A stretch of DNA of 40,048 nt from a virus. The stretch spans positions 1-40,048 of the IMG/VR virus record IMGVR_UViG_3300032323_001392; one strand, given 5' to 3'. The notes below the pieces were generated by a model. That model did no database searches, had not been told where the DNA came from, and worked only from the letters and a program-made list of their open reading frames with translations. A program made the position numbers and the translations under genes. The stretch's first letter is position 1. Every line of letters begins with the position of its first letter. Shown piece by piece: positions 7,748 through 14,878 of the stretch.

Positions 7748-9277
7748 TTAACCGAGTGTGATTCTAGGGGTAGCTTTGCTTTGTTTATCAACTAGGCTAA
7801 ATGCTATGCCAGATATGAGTTTAAGATCAGATAAAGGATTATTTAACTCTTTATCCAGTTGTTGTCCTCTATAAACCCTATACTCTCTAGTTGTTTTATT
7901 TAAAAATAAAAAGTTGTCTTTTGATGATCCTTCTTCTCGATAAGTCTGCAGTGATAATGTATTGAGATATCTTAACAACATATTATTATTTTGTAACTGA
8001 TTTGATTCCCCCGGTGGCACAGTTGCTGGTGTTAGCTTTCCGTTCGTTTGCATAAGAATGGCCTGAATTGATTTTTTAACAAGTTTTATATCAAACGTTG
8101 ATGCAGGGAATATTTTTTCAGATATTTTTGTTAATAGTTCTGCTCTTGCAGATAAATTCATACCTAGTCTATCAAATTCTTGATTATAGTTTTCAAAATT
8201 ATTTGCCTGTAGATTATATCTTGTGTAGTTTTTTATATTTCCTTCTGCATCTTTTTTGCGTTCAGTCATATTTTTAAAGCCGTAGCTTACTAAAATTTTC
8301 TCTATCTCTGGCCAAACAGCCTTTCCTGAAACTCCAGTATCGAATATTGCCCCAGTTCTTTTTGGTGTACCTAATTTACCAGTCTTTAATTCTGCTCGAC
8401 TTGTATTTCCAGCTTTTACTTCAAACATTTCATCACCTATCTTAAGATCTCCTTTTTTCTCTTTGCCTGTAGGATTTCCTAACATAACCAATGCGAATTC
8501 ACCCGGCCCGACATTCCCTGCAGTTTTACCAGGAATCCAATTAATAAAATCAGCAATTACTTTAGCATACACTCTTTTTACCACAGGATCATTTACTACG
8601 AACTGATCTAATTTTCCTTTTGATTTTTTAACCATAGGGATCATATCAATTACCCCTGTTTGAGCCACTTCAAGGAATCGCTTGGCCTCTTCTATCGGTA
8701 TTTCATCGTTTAAGAATATCGATCTAGCTCTAGCAATACTTTGTTCATTATTTTCATTAACTTTTGATAACATATTACTAATATACGGGTCTAAAGATTT
8801 GTAAGAGTCGGTTGCTTCTTTTAATGCATTCTTTATTTCTTCTTCAAATTCATTTATTTGTGCTTCTAATTGTTTTACAATTAGTATTGCCTGCTTTCCT
8901 AATTTTAATGTTTTTAATAATTTGATATTGCTTTCAATACCGTCAATCTTTGATTTTAGAGAAGGTATATCTTGTATGGTTGTTTCTTCTAAACTTTCTG
9001 TTTTAACAATTTGATTCGTATTAGGAATAGCTGGACTTGCAGGGGCAGTAGATGGTGGCAGTGGAGTGTTTGGCACGGGCTTTGGCACGGGCTTTGGCTC
9101 TTGCACAACATTTTTTTCAGTAGCTTTGACTTTAGATAATAATTTATTTGTTGCTATTAAAATAGCATCAATGCCTGTCGCAAGCATATTCAGTGCCTTA
9201 GGCTTGTCTTTTGCTTTATCTAAAAGATCTGCTAATTCTGTAGTTGATTGTGGGTTTTTAAATTCAAATGCTCTCAT
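7748..9277 (-). CDS. 509-residue phage protein with possible PD-(D/E)XK motif
   Basis: It begins MRAFEFKNPQS, a start style common to virion-associated proteins of marine T4-like phages. A Pro-rich linker (about 60-95, KPVPKPVPNTPLPP) is followed by a long helical/coiled-coil region (about 105-200). A central segment contains GEFALVMLG, then KKGDLKIGDEMFEVKAG, which fits the E...D...ExK order of PD-(D/E)XK nuclease folds. The rest is unrecognised. The start lies 5 bases after the late promoter at 9283-9290, so the message should be leaderless. It could be a structural protein with a nuclease-like domain; function is not established. Confidence 0.75.
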   Translation of the reverse strand: MRAFEFKNPQSTTELADLLDKAKDKPKALNMLATGIDAILIATNKLLSKVKATEKNVVQEPKPVPKPVPNTPLPPSTAPASPAIPNTNQIVKTESLEETTIQDIPSLKSKIDGIESNIKLLKTLKLGKQAILIVKQLEAQINEFEEEIKNALKEATDSYKSLDPYISNMLSKVNENNEQSIARARSIFLNDEIPIEEAKRFLEVAQTGVIDMIPMVKKSKGKLDQFVVNDPVVKRVYAKVIADFINWIPGKTAGNVGPGEFALVMLGNPTGKEKKGDLKIGDEMFEVKAGNTSRAELKTGKLGTPKRTGAIFDTGVSGKAVWPEIEKILVSYGFKNMTERKKDAEGNIKNYTRYNLQANNFENYNQEFDRLGMNLSARAELLTKISEKIFPASTFDIKLVKKSIQAILMQTNGKLTPATVPPGESNQLQNNNMLLRYLNTLSLQTYREEGSSKDNFLFLNKTTREYRVYRGQQLDKELNNPLSDLKLISGIAFSLVDKQSKATPRITLG

Positions 9278-9282
9278 ACGAT

Positions 9283-9290
9283 TATTTATC
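9283..9290 (-). promoter_or_regulatory. T4-type late promoter (GATAAATA), leaderless
   Basis: GATAAATA set in a palindrome (ATACGAT-AAATA-ATCGTAT). The start codon (9275-9277) is only 5 bases downstream, at about the expected transcription start. Confidence 0.7.
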
Positions 9291-9972
9291 GTATCTCAGG
9301 GAACAGGCATTCTTGTATAAAATGCTGTACATCGTCCTCAGATAGCCCTAAACTAACCATTACACGTGGTGTATGGGGGTTACATTTCTGATTCTGAGCA
9401 TAGTAATTCTGCTCAAATGTGGTATCGGGAACTGTGTTATTGGTTTCTGCTACTGTACTGAGATAGTGCGAGATTGTAGTTTTAGCAAGATTTATGATCT
9501 GCTCTAGTTCTGCTTCATCGCTGACATTACCCGCAGCTACCATGCTCTTGCTGAATATGTTAGTGGCCCATTCTGGAAGAGCACGTTCTTTGCGCCATTC
9601 TAGTTTAGCAACTTCGTCAGCAAACCAATCCATCATAGGATGCTCTGGGTCACCTGCTTTTGAATAATCGTGGAAACAGCCAGTGATCTTGTTCTTGCCA
9701 GCAATAACATCAAAACCGTAAATTGGAGCAGGATTATGCGTGTGTGGGAAGATGCAACAATGCATCATCCAAAGACCTTTTGTTAGCCTAGCATCAACGA
9801 CATCAACGTGGGCCCTGCGATACTTGTCACTAGTCCATACACGATTAACCCAACCAGGCTGATTAAAACGATCCATTCCAGGTTCGAAGACTTCGACCCC
9901 AGTTTGCTCAAACGATTCTTCGAGTAGTTGTTGTATTTCAATTAGGGTATCCCAAACTTTACTGTCCGTCAT
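9286..9972 (-). CDS. pcyX: Ferredoxin-dependent bilin reductase (PcyA/PcyX-like)
   Basis: 228 residues from the ATG at 9972. The family core is clear: HVDVVDAR, WMMHCCIFPHTHNPAPIYGFDVIAG, then PEWATNIFSKSM, QNYYAQNQKCN and a C-terminal HFIQECLFPEI. By hand alignment to cyanobacterial PcyA, His88 (in MHC) and Asp105 (in GFD) are kept and Glu76 is replaced by Asp (HVD). These enzymes reduce biliverdin to phycobilins with electrons from ferredoxin. Similarity to PcyA with an altered Glu76 fits the phage-type PcyX, reported to make phycoerythrobilin; the product here is inferred. The start overlaps the heme oxygenase stop by 14 bases, so the two are co-translated. No ferredoxin gene is seen in the window. 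Confidence 0.85.
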   Translation of the reverse strand: MTDSKVWDTLIEIQQLLEESFEQTGVEVFEPGMDRFNQPGWVNRVWTSDKYRRAHVDVVDARLTKGLWMMHCCIFPHTHNPAPIYGFDVIAGKNKITGCFHDYSKAGDPEHPMMDWFADEVAKLEWRKERALPEWATNIFSKSMVAAGNVSDEAELEQIINLAKTTISHYLSTVAETNNTVPDTTFEQNYYAQNQKCNPHTPRVMVSLGLSEDDVQHFIQECLFPEIR

Positions 9973-10504
9973 ATAGATCACGCATCATCCTAATAGCATA
10001 TTCAAATGCTACACGAGCTTCGTCGCCTAAATCATCTGTAAGTATAGTACGAATAGAGGCTTTCATAGCATCTGCATTTTCAAAGTCGTAGAACTTGCCA
10101 CTTGAAATATGTGCTACCTGCTTCTTAATGATTTGGCCACCGAATAAGTCGCCCATATGACGGCAATATAAATGCGCCTTGATAAGATGTTTACGTTCTG
10201 GATCATTGCCTAATTTGTGTAGGTATATTTGGTATTCTAATGTTGCAGGAGTTAGATAGAGATATCTACCATCATCTAATTCTATAAAGTCTGCGTAGAT
10301 TGCTTTTAGTCTTGGCAGGTCTGGCATCGTATCAAGGAATCCTTGACGTTTACAATACCATTCGATTGGGTCGTAAATTGCCAGCATATTGTAAAGATAG
10401 TTTACATATTTCTTGCCGCCAATTTTGCCGCTAAGTAACATCTTAGCGAATTCTGTTTTTTCTGCTTCGTGATGCAGGTCTTGGGTGATCTCTTTTAAAC
10501 TCAT
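9959..10504 (-). CDS. ho1: Heme oxygenase
   Basis: 181 residues, a compact form of the family (cyanobacterial HO1 is about 240). The proximal heme ligand is His11 in QDLHHEAEKTEFA. The distal helix is HLYCRHMGDLFGGQIIKK, matching the R-x-x-G-D-L-x-G-G-Q signature. It opens heme to biliverdin, CO and iron using ferredoxin-type electrons, making the substrate for the reductase that follows. The start overlaps the clpS stop as TAATG. The operon order is clpS, heme oxygenase, bilin reductase. Cyanophages carry a comparable ho1-pebS pair; a heterotroph phage using it is less obvious. Confidence 0.93.
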   Translation of the reverse strand: MSLKEITQDLHHEAEKTEFAKMLLSGKIGGKKYVNYLYNMLAIYDPIEWYCKRQGFLDTMPDLPRLKAIYADFIELDDGRYLYLTPATLEYQIYLHKLGNDPERKHLIKAHLYCRHMGDLFGGQIIKKQVAHISSGKFYDFENADAMKASIRTILTDDLGDEARVAFEYAIRMMRDLYDGQ

Positions 10505-10803
10505 TATTCTTCTTCCACTTGTATACGTAAAGGTGAACCGTTGGCTCTGGCAAGATTAGTTGCTTCAATGCCTCGCTGTTCGGCTATCTCATATGTATAC
10601 ACACCGGCAATGCCGCTGCCCGTATTGTGGATTTCTAAAGTAATTTCTTTAGCACGAGTTTCTGTGTGTTTGAAAATTTTAGTGAGTAATTCAATGACCA
10701 ATTCCATAGGAGTAGCATCGTCGTTGAGGAATATCACCTTCCACAATTTAGGTGGTTGCAATGATACTACGATCTTCTCTTCAATTTTAATATCTGCGGT
10801 CAT
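10504..10803 (-). CDS. clpS: ClpS adaptor of ClpAP protease
   Basis: 99 residues from the ATG at 10803, chosen because GGAG lies a few bases upstream; a longer in-frame start at 10845 falls inside the leader hairpin. The core KLWKVIFLNDDATPMELVIELLTKIF contains the N-degron pocket signature (NDD.TPM..V). ITLEIHNTGSGIAGVYTYEIAE is the ClpA-contact face, and the C-terminus is GSPLRIQVEEE. Known ClpS delivers N-degron substrates to ClpAP and blocks other substrates, so a phage copy could redirect host proteolysis. It is transcribed from a perfect consensus sigma-70 promoter located in the end of hsp20. Confidence 0.93.
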   Translation of the reverse strand: MTADIKIEEKIVVSLQPPKLWKVIFLNDDATPMELVIELLTKIFKHTETRAKEITLEIHNTGSGIAGVYTYEIAEQRGIEATNLARANGSPLRIQVEEE

Positions 10804-10821
10804 TTTTTCTCCATTTAAGTT

Positions 10822-10841
10822 ATGGGGGATTTCTCCCCCAT
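10822..10841 (-). promoter_or_regulatory. 5'-end hairpin in the clpS leader
   Basis: ATGGGGGA-GAAA-TCCCCCAT on the minus strand: an 8-bp perfect stem with a GAAA tetraloop. It would form right at the expected transcription start (about 10842). It probably protects the 5' end of the clpS/ho1/pcyX message; there is no following T run, so it is not a terminator. Confidence 0.6.
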
Positions 10842-10848
10842 ACACTAC

Positions 10849-10877
10849 ATTATACTACTTAACATCAACAATGTCAA
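10849..10877 (-). promoter_or_regulatory. Consensus sigma-70 promoter for clpS-ho1-pcyX
   Basis: TTGACA (10872-10877), 17-base spacer, TATAAT (10849-10854) on the minus strand. Both boxes are perfect matches. It lies across the end of hsp20. Confidence 0.9.
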
Positions 10878-11286
10878 TGATTTTTGGCTTAGCAGATTCT
10901 GGAATGTTGCGTACCAATTTAACAATCAACATGCCGTTTTTAATTTCTGCACCCTCAACTTCAATGTGCTCGGCAAGCGGAAACTCACGAGCAAAGTCTC
11001 TAGTGGCAAGACCACGGTGTAGATATTGAATATCATCGTAGTCAGTGATATTGCTTTCGCCTTTGATTACCAGCACATTGCTTTCCACTGTTACTGAAAT
11101 TTCTGATTTATCAAATCCTGTCACTGCTAACTGTATCTCATACTGATTTTCACCAGTCTTAATAATGTTGTGTGGAGGATAGTTGTTAGACACTTGGTTA
11201 GCGAAACGGCGCTCCATTGTGTCAAACATTGTGTCAAAGCCAATTAGGGCTCGATTTAGTGCGTCTAGTCTTGATAGTTGATTCAT
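10855..11286 (-). CDS. Small heat-shock protein (Hsp20/IbpA-like)
   Basis: 143 residues. N-terminal region RALIGFDTMFDTMERRF as in IbpA-type proteins. The alpha-crystallin domain covers about 38-130: YPPHNIIKTGENQYEIQLAVTGF, VLVIKGE, LHRGLATRDFAREFPLAEHIEV (with the A-x-x-x-F-x-R-x-F-x-L pattern), then GMLIVKLVRNIP. The C-terminal PKIIDI carries the I-x-I motif used in oligomer assembly. It holds unfolding proteins for DnaK refolding. It follows dnaK and shares an 18-base leader identical to dnaK's, so the two are probably regulated together. Confidence 0.93.
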   Translation of the reverse strand: MNQLSRLDALNRALIGFDTMFDTMERRFANQVSNNYPPHNIIKTGENQYEIQLAVTGFDKSEISVTVESNVLVIKGESNITDYDDIQYLHRGLATRDFAREFPLAEHIEVEGAEIKNGMLIVKLVRNIPESAKPKIIDIVDVK

Positions 11287-11317
11287 AATAGTTTCTCCTT
11301 ATAAAGTAAGAATCAAT

Positions 11318-11337
11318 GGGGCCCTTGAAGGTGCCCC
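11318..11337 (-). terminator. Hairpin between dnaK and hsp20
   Basis: GGGGC...GCCCC stem with an internal CC/GG on the minus strand. There is no T run, so it may be a weak terminator or a processing/stability hairpin in a dnaK-hsp20 transcript. Confidence 0.45.
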
Positions 11338-11347
11338 GTGTTTGATG

Positions 11348-13249
11348 TTAGTCTTTCTTCTCTTCAAAAGTAGCGTCGACTACATCTTCCTGTGCAGGTT
11401 GTGGTTGAGCTTCAGCTTGTGCTGCCGCCTGTTCCTTGGCCTGCTTTTTCTCTAACAATGTTTTCATTGCAGGGAAAACCTTATTGAGCTCTTCTGTGAT
11501 CTTTTCAGCATCATCACCTTTAGCTGCTGTTTCAACTGCGGTGATAACTGATTCTATCTCAGAGATCTCTGTTTCTGTAAGTTCTGATCTAAATTCTTCT
11601 AGATCCTTTTTAACTTCGTGTACCTGTGCTTCTGCTGAATTTCGTGTTTCGATCAGTGTACGAGCTTTCTTATCTGATTCAGCATTAGCTTCTGCTTCGT
11701 CTATCATCTTTTTAATTTCGTCTTCAGTTAAGCCTGAATTAGATTTGATAGTGATTTTATTTTCTTTTCCTGTGCTTTTGTCTTTAGCTGAGATATGCAT
11801 GATACCGTTGGCATCAATGTCGAAGGTAACTTCAATTTGTGGCATACCACGACGTGCTGGAGCGATACCATCTAGCTTGAATTCGCCAAGCATCTTGTTA
11901 TATTGTACAAGTTCACGTTCACCTTGGAATACCTTGATATCCACTGCTGGTTGATTGTCGTCAGCTGTAGAGAATGTTTGGCTAGCCTTGGTCGGAATCG
12001 TTGTGTTCTTTTGAATCAACTTGCTCATTACACCGCCAAGTGTTTCAATACCTAGGCTTAGAGGAGTAACGTCTAGCAATAGAACGTCTTTGCGATCGCC
12101 ACCTAGCACAGCACCTTGAATTGCCGCACCTACAGCAACAGCTTCATCTGGGTTAACGTCTTTGCGTGGTGCTTTACCGAATAGTTTTTCAACTTCTTCT
12201 TGTACCTTAGGCATACGTGTTTGACCACCAACTAAGATGACTTCGTCGATGTCATCTTTAGTTACACCTGCATCTTTAAGAGCAGTACGGCAAGGGTCTA
12301 AGGAACGTTGGATTAAGTCATCTACTAGGCTTTCAAATTTTGCCTTGGTTAACTTAACATTTAAATGTTTAGGACCACTTGCATCTGCAGTGATATATGG
12401 TAGGTTAACATCTGTTTGTGCAGAGCTAGACAATTCAATCTTTGCTTTTTCAGCAGATTCTTTTAAGCGTTGTAGAGCCAGTGTGTCATTCTTTAGATCG
12501 ACGCCATTTTCTTTCTTAAATTCTTCAACCAAGTAATCCATAATACGTTGGTCAAAGTCTTCACCACCTAAGAATGTGTCGCCGTTTGTTGATAATACTT
12601 CAATCTGTTTCTCGCCGTCGACGTTGGCGATTTCAATGATGGATACGTCAAACGTACCACCTCCTAAGTCATACACAGCAATCTTGCGATCTACTTTATC
12701 TTGCTTATCAACACCATAAGCAAGAGCAGCAGCAGTAGGCTCATTAATAATACGCAATACTTCCAAGCCTGCGATTTTTCCAGCATCCTTAGTTGCTTGT
12801 CTTTGGCTGTCGTTGAAGTACGCTGGGACTGTGATAACTGCTTGAGTAACTTCCTCACCTAAATAGTCCTCTGCTGTCTTTTTCATTTTACGCAAGACTT
12901 CAGCTGACACCTGCGGTGGTGCTAATTCTTTACCTTGTGCTTCAATCCAGGCATCACCATTTGATGCTTCTGTGATCTTATACGGCATAAGGTCAATATC
13001 TTTTTGTACTGCTTGTTCTTTGAATTTACGACCAATTAATCGCTTGCTTGCGTAAATGGTGTTTTTAGCGTTAGTAACAGCCTGACGTTTAGCAGGAGCA
13101 CCAACAAGGATTTCATCTGAAGTGTAAGCAACGATACTAGGTGTAGTACGAGCGCCTTCTGAGTTTTCAATAACTTTGGATTTGCCGCCTTCAATAACAG
13201 CGACACATGAGTTTGTTGTACCTAAATCGATACCGATGATCTTAGACAT
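11348..13249 (-). CDS. dnaK: Full-length DnaK (Hsp70) chaperone
   Basis: 633 residues, the usual bacterial length. ATPase domain: [13 protein letters not shown] at the N-terminus, [60 protein letters not shown]. The interdomain linker [15 protein letters not shown] is intact. The substrate-binding domain follows ([19 protein letters not shown]), then a helical lid and a charged tail ending [12 protein letters not shown], as in proteobacterial DnaK. All key parts are present, so it should be an active ATP-driven chaperone. No dnaJ or grpE is in the window, so it must use host co-chaperones or ones encoded elsewhere. A late promoter (13331-13338) and a hairpin-rich leader precede it. Confidence 0.97.
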   Translation of the reverse strand: MSKIIGIDLGTTNSCVAVIEGGKSKVIENSEGARTTPSIVAYTSDEILVGAPAKRQAVTNAKNTIYASKRLIGRKFKEQAVQKDIDLMPYKITEASNGDAWIEAQGKELAPPQVSAEVLRKMKKTAEDYLGEEVTQAVITVPAYFNDSQRQATKDAGKIAGLEVLRIINEPTAAALAYGVDKQDKVDRKIAVYDLGGGTFDVSIIEIANVDGEKQIEVLSTNGDTFLGGEDFDQRIMDYLVEEFKKENGVDLKNDTLALQRLKESAEKAKIELSSSAQTDVNLPYITADASGPKHLNVKLTKAKFESLVDDLIQRSLDPCRTALKDAGVTKDDIDEVILVGGQTRMPKVQEEVEKLFGKAPRKDVNPDEAVAVGAAIQGAVLGGDRKDVLLLDVTPLSLGIETLGGVMSKLIQKNTTIPTKASQTFSTADDNQPAVDIKVFQGERELVQYNKMLGEFKLDGIAPARRGMPQIEVTFDIDANGIMHISAKDKSTGKENKITIKSNSGLTEDEIKKMIDEAEANAESDKKARTLIETRNSAEAQVHEVKKDLEEFRSELTETEISEIESVITAVETAAKGDDAEKITEELNKVFPAMKTLLEKKQAKEQAAAQAEAQPQPAQEDVVDATFEEKKD

Positions 13250-13256
13250 ATTTTTA

Positions 13257-13338
13257 TCTCCTTATAAAGTAAGATCTAATTTTTGAGCATTATGCTCTAT
13301 AATCTGCCCTATTGGTGCAGATTACGATTTTATTTATA
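13257..13338 (-). promoter_or_regulatory. dnaK late promoter and structured leader
   Basis: A consensus TATAAATA at 13331-13338 drives a leader of about 80 bases. The leader has an inverted repeat AATCTGC/GCAGATT (13301-13323) and a palindrome GAGCATTATGCTC. It ends in an 18-base block TCTTACTTTATAAGGAGA (13257-13274) that carries the ribosome site and is repeated exactly before hsp20. Confidence 0.6.
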
Positions 13339-13623
13339 TCAAATATTCTCTAAATTTTGAATATTTGACCATTTTTGTAGTTTTTTGTATTTGGCCTGTT
13401 TCGCTAGTTCTACAGCCGCAGGATCTACAATTCCTGCATTTTGAGCAATTTCTATCATACATAACAAATCGCCTAGTTCTTCAGACAAGTGCTCAACATT
13501 AGTGACGCCTACTCCGTGTTTAGCATTGGTAAGCCCAAATCTAAAACACTTGCTGACTGCTTGTGTAACTTCTGCACATTCTTCTTGCAGGATACACATA
13601 ATCTCTTTAATTTCTTTTTCCAT
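13339..13623 (-). CDS. MazG-like nucleotide pyrophosphohydrolase
   Basis: 94 residues, one all-alpha NTP-PPase domain. Metal-binding motif pairs are visible: LQEECAEVTQAVSKCFRFG (E-E-x-x-E) and HLSEELGDLLCMIEIA (E-x-x-D). MazG-like enzymes hydrolyse NTPs or dNTPs to monophosphates. Phage versions are thought to alter nucleotide pools or alarmone responses; the substrate here is unknown. It has a good ribosome site (AAAGG) and follows the exonuclease gene with a 3-base gap, so they form one operon. Confidence 0.8.
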   Translation of the reverse strand: MEKEIKEIMCILQEECAEVTQAVSKCFRFGLTNAKHGVGVTNVEHLSEELGDLLCMIEIAQNAGIVDPAAVELAKQAKYKKLQKWSNIQNLENI

Positions 13624-13626
13624 GAT

Positions 13627-14202
13627 TTACCTTTGTAATGGCGAAAATAACTTACCGTCCATGCTACTAGCAGAACGTAATTTTTTATAAACATTTTGTA
13701 CACCAACTGCTTGATTCCAAGCATCTTCTAATGCATGATGAGCTAATACCGGAGGACGTTCAGGATTGATACCTATGTCAAATAATGTACGAGTATCACG
13801 AACTTCCCAAAATTGCCACGGAATCGCTTTGCCTACTTTGCGGAATATATTCTCAAGAATGATAATATCAAATCCTGCGCCATGACTCCATACACGTTTA
13901 GCGCCCCAACAAAATTTATACAGTTGTTGAACAGCGTCTTCAATACTTACACGATCGTTGGGGTCAAATGCAGCGTCCTGTGCGGCTTTGCTTTGATTTG
14001 CCCACCATTCAACAGTTGATTGGCTAACTGTACATCCAATGCGATCACAGCTATCTACATCAACTTTAATGTACAATTTTTCGCAGGATGGTTCCTCAAC
14101 ATCCATACCAAAGGGATCAAATTTAACGGCACCTATTGTGAGGATGGTGGCTGAGGGGAGAACGTCTAGCGTCTCTAAGTCGATCATAATATCCGTATTC
14201 AT
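13627..14202 (-). CDS. DEDDh-family 3'-5' exonuclease
   Basis: 191 residues, an RNase T/DnaQ-like fold. Exo I is MIDLETLDVLPSATILTIGAVKFDP (Asp8 and Glu10). Exo II lies around VWSHGAGFDIIILENIF. Exo III is AHHALEDAWNQAVGVQNVY (H-x4-D). Phage proteins of this type are annotated as exoribonucleases or DNA exonucleases; which one cannot be said. The start is at the expected transcription start of the promoter at 14209-14237, so the message should be leaderless. Confidence 0.85.
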   Translation of the reverse strand: MNTDIMIDLETLDVLPSATILTIGAVKFDPFGMDVEEPSCEKLYIKVDVDSCDRIGCTVSQSTVEWWANQSKAAQDAAFDPNDRVSIEDAVQQLYKFCWGAKRVWSHGAGFDIIILENIFRKVGKAIPWQFWEVRDTRTLFDIGINPERPPVLAHHALEDAWNQAVGVQNVYKKLRSASSMDGKLFSPLQR

Positions 14203-14208
14203 ACAGTT

Positions 14209-14237
14209 ATTATACTACCTTTCTGCCCGTTGGGCAA
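14209..14237 (-). promoter_or_regulatory. Sigma-70 promoter giving a leaderless exonuclease mRNA
   Basis: TTGCCC (14232-14237), 17-base spacer, TATAAT (14209-14214). The ATG begins 7 bases after the -10 box, at about +1. There is no Shine-Dalgarno. Confidence 0.75.
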
Positions 14238-14241
14238 TGGT

Positions 14242-14487
14242 TTAGAACAGTTTTGGTGGGAGTTGTTGTGAACGTAATTGTTTGCGCCAACGTGCTTTGG
14301 CAGCACCTTTCTTGCGTTTGCGTTCAGTTGTGGGTTTTTCGTAGAATTCTTTAGCACGTATATCTTCTAATGTTCCTGCTGCTTCGACTTTTTTCTTAAA
14401 TCTTCTTAGAGCCTGATTGATGTTCTCGTTGTCACGAACATATACTGAACTGCCTTTAGGAATTTTATTGTTTGAGTTATCTTGCAT
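14242..14487 (-). CDS. rpsU: Ribosomal protein bS21 homologue
   Basis: 81 residues. It matches bS21: [26 protein letters not shown], then [24 protein letters not shown], with the basic tail typical of the protein. bS21 sits at the mRNA exit/anti-Shine-Dalgarno region of the 30S subunit. Phage copies are known and may replace the host protein to bias initiation. That is notable here because the window also has leaderless genes. It overlaps the upstream unknown gene by 11 bases. Confidence 0.93.
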   Translation of the reverse strand: MQDNSNNKIPKGSSVYVRDNENINQALRRFKKKVEAAGTLEDIRAKEFYEKPTTERKRKKGAAKARWRKQLRSQQLPPKLF

Positions 14488-14878
14488 TTTTATTCGTATG
14501 GTTCTCCAAAATGTTAATGATTTGATCAGAATTATATATGACCGAACTATTTACTAAATTCAAAGCTCTAAGGTTGCCAAAATAATAAGAATTAGGCTGT
14601 GCAGCTATATACCCCATAATTAGATCAGTGGCACCATTATTTGGGCTATCAGCGTTGAACAAAATAAAATCTGATTTCAATACTTTGTCTAGCAGCCATT
14701 CTACAGGATCACCCATTTTCCATACATAATTTACAACAGTATGTTGAGTATTTGAATTCATTAAAGCAGATGATACGATCACTGATTGTTCTTCATTTAG
14801 CTCAACGTGCAATATTCTAACACCGTTGATTAATGTGTCGTCTGGTGGAGTAACTACTAATATTTTATCCGACATCAA
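14477..14878 (-). CDS. 133-residue hypothetical phage protein
   Basis: No certain family. It has a mixed alpha/beta pattern: [21 protein letters not shown] at the start, [25 protein letters not shown] in the middle and [14 protein letters not shown] near the end. The arrangement resembles small Rossmann-like proteins of the nucleoside deoxyribosyltransferase type, but no catalytic signature is certain. It is translationally linked on both sides (4-base ATGA overlap with the upstream membrane protein, 11-base overlap with bS21). Confidence 0.7.
   Translation of the reverse strand: MMSDKILVVTPPDDTLINGVRILHVELNEEQSVIVSSALMNSNTQHTVVNYVWKMGDPVEWLLDKVLKSDFILFNADSPNNGATDLIMGYIAAQPNSYYFGNLRALNLVNSSVIYNSDQIINILENHTNKNAR

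Noticed and set aside
10804-10845. Longer clpS start at 10845
   Set aside because: It would begin inside the leader hairpin at the transcript 5' end; GGAG before the ATG at 10803 fits better.
11318-11337. CCCCAT near hsp20 looks like a sigma-32 -10 box
   Set aside because: No matching CTTGAA-type -35 box at the right spacing, and the sequence is explained by a hairpin.
11436-12536. Long open frames on the plus strand opposite dnaK
   Set aside because: They are antisense to a clearly conserved gene, have Ser/Leu-rich shadow composition and no ribosome site.
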